Shown here: positions 13,992 through 16,352 of the stretch, piece after piece
Position numbering within the stretch: the stretch's first letter is position 1
How the letters are laid out: each line of letters opens with the position of its first letter
Assembly (NCBI GenBank): GCA_964530335.1
Contig: CAZGYG010000068.1
Coordinates: forward strand, 1 to 16,352
Origin: VGDP01 sp964530335
GTDB lineage: Bacteria; Pseudomonadota; Alphaproteobacteria; SP197
Length of the DNA stretch: 16,352 bases
Direction of reading: 5' to 3'
Made by a program: the position numbers and the translations under genes
Notes under the pieces: model-generated
Databases searched by the model: none
What the model saw: the letters and a program-made list of their open reading frames with translations, nothing else
Told to the model about the DNA's origin: nothing

Positions 13992-15197
13992 ATGCTCGAC
14001 GCTTACATCTACGACGGGGTACGCACGCCGTTCGGGCGCCATGGCGGCGCGCTCGCCGCCGTGCGCCCCGACGAGCTGCTGGCCGGGACGATCAAGGCGC
14101 TGATCGGGCGCAGCCGGTTCGCCGCGGAAGCCGTCGAGGACGTGATCGCCGGCTGCACCAACCAGGCGGGCGAGGACAGTCGCAATGTCGCGCGCCACGC
14201 CGGGCTGCTGGCCGGCCTGCCGCTCGCCGTCGGCGGCCAGACCGTGAACCGGCTGTGCGGCAGCGGGCTGGCCGCCGTGATCGACGCCGCGCGGGCCGTG
14301 ACCTGCGGCGAGGGCGAGCTGTTCGTCGCCGGCGGCGTCGAGAGCATGAGCCGCGCGCCCTTCGTGCTCGGCAAGGCCGAGGTGCCCTACAGCCGCGAGG
14401 CGCGGCTATTCGATTCGACCATGGGCGCGCGCTTCCCGAACCCGGAGATCGTCGCCCGGTTCGGCAACGACACCATGCCCCAGACCGCCGATAACGTGGC
14501 GCGCGAGCACGGCATCGACCGCGCCCAATCGGACCGCTTCGCCTGCGAGTCCCAGGCCAGGTATCAGGCGGCGCGCCAGGCGGAATTCTTCAAGGACGAG
14601 ATCGTGCCGGTCACGGTGCCGGGCGGACGCAAGAACCCGGACATCGTTGTGAACGCGGACGAACATCCGCGGCCCGACACGACCCTGGACGGGCTGGCGA
14701 GGCTCAAGCCCTTGTTCGAGGGCGGGGTGGTGACCGCCGGCAACGCCTCGGGCATCAACGACGGCGCCGCCGCGCTGCTCATCGGCAGCCGCGCGGTGGG
14801 CGAGGCGGCGGAGCTCAAGCCCCGGGCGCGGGTGCGCGCCGCCGCCATCGCCGGGGTGGCGCCGCGCGTCATGGGGCTGGGCCCGGTGCCGGCGTCGGAA
14901 AAGGCGCTCGAGCGCGCCGGGCTCGAATTCGCGGACATGGACGTGATCGAGATCAACGAGGCGTTCGCGGCCCAGGTTCTGGGCTGCCTGAAGCTGATGG
15001 GACTCGCCCCGGACGATGCGCGGGTCAACCCCAACGGCGGCGCCATCGCGCTGGGCCACCCGCTGGGCGCGTCGGGCGCGCGGCTCGCGCTGACCGCGCT
15101 GCGCGAGCTGGAGCGCCGGCAAGGGCGCTACGCGCTCGTCACCATGTGCATCGGCGTCGGCCAGGGCATCGCCGCCGTGCTCGAACGTCTGCCCTGA
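13992..15197 (+). CDS. Acetyl-CoA acyltransferase (3-oxoadipyl-CoA-type thiolase)
   Basis: A 401-residue thiolase that should cleave a 3-oxoacyl-CoA with CoA to acetyl-CoA and a shortened acyl-CoA. The catalytic nucleophile is C89 in VNRLCGSGLAAV. H356 lies in NGGAIALGHPLGASGAR and the second cysteine C386 in MCIGVGQG; all are intact. NEAFAAQVL is also present. The N-terminus DAYIYDGVRTPFGRHGGALA and the phrase ESMSRAPFVLGKA are like the PcaF/PaaJ (3-oxoadipyl-CoA) group, but related degradative thiolases share them. No clear ribosome binding site precedes the ATG at 13992. Extending upstream would run antisense into the dehydrogenase gene and lose similarity. It is followed after 9 nt by the PLP enzyme, so the two are co-transcribed. 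Together with the divergent ligase and dehydrogenase it supplies three of the steps of a beta-oxidation-like route. Confidence 0.93.
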   Translation: MLDAYIYDGVRTPFGRHGGALAAVRPDELLAGTIKALIGRSRFAAEAVEDVIAGCTNQAGEDSRNVARHAGLLAGLPLAVGGQTVNRLCGSGLAAVIDAARAVTCGEGELFVAGGVESMSRAPFVLGKAEVPYSREARLFDSTMGARFPNPEIVARFGNDTMPQTADNVAREHGIDRAQSDRFACESQARYQAARQAEFFKDEIVPVTVPGGRKNPDIVVNADEHPRPDTTLDGLARLKPLFEGGVVTAGNASGINDGAAALLIGSRAVGEAAELKPRARVRAAAIAGVAPRVMGLGPVPASEKALERAGLEFADMDVIEINEAFAAQVLGCLKLMGLAPDDARVNPNGGAIALGHPLGASGARLALTALRELERRQGRYALVTMCIGVGQGIAAVLERLP

Positions 15198-15206
15198 TCG
15201 AGAGCC

Positions 15207-16349
15207 ATGGCGGGGTTCGCCGACCATCCGGACCGGGGGCTGATCGGCCAGCCTGGGTCGCGTGCGCGCCTGACGACGCCGGCGCTGGTGCTCGATCTCG
15301 ACGCGGCCGAGCGGAACATCTCCGCGATGGCGGGCTATGCCCGCCATCGCGGTGTCGGGCTGCGGCCCCACGCCAAGACCCACAAGTCGCCGGACCTCGC
15401 CCGCCGCCAGATCGCGGCCGGCGCGCTGGGAATCACCTGCGCGACGCTCGGCGAGGCCGAGGCCATGGTCGCGGCGGGCATCGCGGGTGTGCTGATCTCC
15501 TCGCCCATGGCCGGCGATCGCAAGGTCGCGCGTCTGATCGACCTGGCCCGTCGTGGCCCCGGCCTGATGGCGGTCGCAGACGACGCCGCGAACGTCGGTG
15601 ACCTGGGCGTGGCGGCGCGCGCGGCCGGCGTCGTGCTGGGCGTCATGGTCGACCTGGAGGCGGGCAGCGGGCGCACCGGCGTGGTTGCCATCGAGGCGGC
15701 GTGCGCGCTCGCGGCGAAGATCGCCGGCACCGAGGGGCTCAGCTTCGCCGGGGTCCAAGCGTACAACGGGGCGGTGCAATCCGAGCGTTCGTTCACCAAC
15801 CGCCAGGCGCGGCTTGCCGAGCTGGCGGAGCGCCTGAAGAACTTGCGCGGCGAACTGACCGCGCGGGGTCTGCCACCACGGATCGTCAGCGGCGGCGGCA
15901 CCGGGACCCACGCCATCGACATGGCCGGCGGCGTCTTCACCGAGGTGCAGGCCGGATCCTACGTGGTGATGGACGCGATCTACCGCGACGTCGAGCTACG
16001 CGGCGACGGGGCACCGCCGTTCGAACTCGCGCTGACCGTGCGCGCGACGGCGATCAGTGCAAGCCACACCGGGTTCGTCACTACCGACGCGGGTCTCAAG
16101 GCGTTCGCCACCGACAGCGGCGAGCCGATCGTCCATTCGGGCGCGCCGGCCGGCGCGAGCTACAGCTTCATGGGCGACGAGCACGGGCGAATCACGTTCG
16201 CCCGGCCCGGCGAAACCCTGGCGCCCGGCGCGGGCGTCGAGTGCATCGCGCCCCATTGCGATCCGACGATCAACCTCTACGACGCCTACCACGTCGTGCG
16301 CGGCGATACGCTGGTCGACCTGTGGCCGGTCGCGCGCGGGCGATGGTAG
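15207..16349 (+). CDS. Fold-III PLP enzyme of the D-threonine aldolase / D-serine dehydratase group
   Basis: A 380-residue enzyme with the alanine-racemase-like barrel first and a metal-binding C-terminal domain. The PLP-binding lysine is K57 in RPHAKTHKSPD. GITCATLGEAEAMVAAGI and GVQAYNGAVQ line the barrel, and SGGGTGTH is the phosphate-binding loop. The C-terminal metal site is H350/C352 in PHCDPTINLYD, the H-x-C pair known to bind Zn or Mn/Mg in eukaryotic D-serine dehydratase, D-threonine aldolase and D-3-hydroxyaspartate aldolase. Members split or dehydrate beta-hydroxy-D-amino acids, often giving glycine plus an aldehyde. Sequence does not decide between lyase and dehydratase. The ATG at 15207 follows the thiolase stop after 9 nt, preceded by GAGAG. 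The gene is complete, with its stop 3 nt before the window end. Its link to the thiolase suggests a role in the same catabolic route. Confidence 0.9.
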   Translation: MAGFADHPDRGLIGQPGSRARLTTPALVLDLDAAERNISAMAGYARHRGVGLRPHAKTHKSPDLARRQIAAGALGITCATLGEAEAMVAAGIAGVLISSPMAGDRKVARLIDLARRGPGLMAVADDAANVGDLGVAARAAGVVLGVMVDLEAGSGRTGVVAIEAACALAAKIAGTEGLSFAGVQAYNGAVQSERSFTNRQARLAELAERLKNLRGELTARGLPPRIVSGGGTGTHAIDMAGGVFTEVQAGSYVVMDAIYRDVELRGDGAPPFELALTVRATAISASHTGFVTTDAGLKAFATDSGEPIVHSGAPAGASYSFMGDEHGRITFARPGETLAPGAGVECIAPHCDPTINLYDAYHVVRGDTLVDLWPVARGRW

Positions 16350-16352
16350 CGG

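Noticed and set aside
14406..15911. 501-codon minus-strand open frame under the thiolase and aldolase genes
   Set aside because: It is a mirror frame of two genes with intact catalytic motifs; its arginine- and histidine-rich sequence has no family resemblance.

Overview
The window is very GC-rich, with almost every codon ending in G or C and long antisense open frames as by-products. It looks chromosomal and most likely alphaproteobacterial. This rests on the YdcSTUV-type transporter, the cyclase-ATPase fusion, the rhizobial/rhodospirillal style of short intergenic repeats, and the oxygenase and fatty-acid-type catabolic genes. The taxonomic call is inference; there is no rRNA or tRNA to test it.

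Left part (1-3555). A class III adenylate cyclase fused to an AAA-type ATPase runs leftwards off the window edge. Upstream of it on the same strand are the last 45 codons of a family 4/5 uracil-DNA glycosylase (a gene remnant) and a HigA-type antitoxin with no HigB toxin. The higA gene sits between two near-perfect 37-bp direct repeats, and the left copy supplies part of its C-terminal coding sequence. A mosaic of short repeat modules fills most of 2731-2904, and one module recurs at 3556-3604. Between these lies a small exported protein of the allene-oxide-cyclase-like barrel type, whose signal peptide contains an 18-bp tandem duplication.

Middle part (3689-8997). A rightward operon encodes a binding-protein-dependent importer very like Escherichia coli YdcS-YdcT-YdcU-YdcV (putrescine/spermidine family). 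It is followed by a gamma-butyrobetaine/trimethyllysine-type 2-oxoglutarate dioxygenase with all Zn and Fe ligands intact. A perfect 29-nt palindrome separates the binding-protein gene from the ATPase gene.

Right part (9087-16349). A leftward operon encodes an acyl-CoA dehydrogenase, an acyl-CoA synthetase, an SMP-30/gluconolactonase-like hydrolase and a Rieske non-haem iron oxygenase. The first three genes are joined by 4-nt stop/start overlaps. A 103-nt divergent intergenic region separates it from a rightward pair encoding a 3-oxoadipyl-CoA-type thiolase and a fold-III PLP enzyme of the D-threonine aldolase/D-serine dehydratase group.

Taken together, 3689-16349 reads as an uptake and catabolic island for a nitrogenous carboxylate, plausibly a quaternary ammonium compound such as gamma-butyrobetaine, trimethyllysine or another betaine. 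The parts would be an importer, a 2OG hydroxylase, a CoA ligase, an acyl-CoA dehydrogenase, a thiolase, a Rieske oxygenase for demethylation or hydroxylation, and an aldolase/dehydratase. The individual families are clear; the substrate and the joint pathway are inference. No dedicated transcription factor, enoyl-CoA hydratase or hydroxyacyl-CoA dehydrogenase is present in the window.
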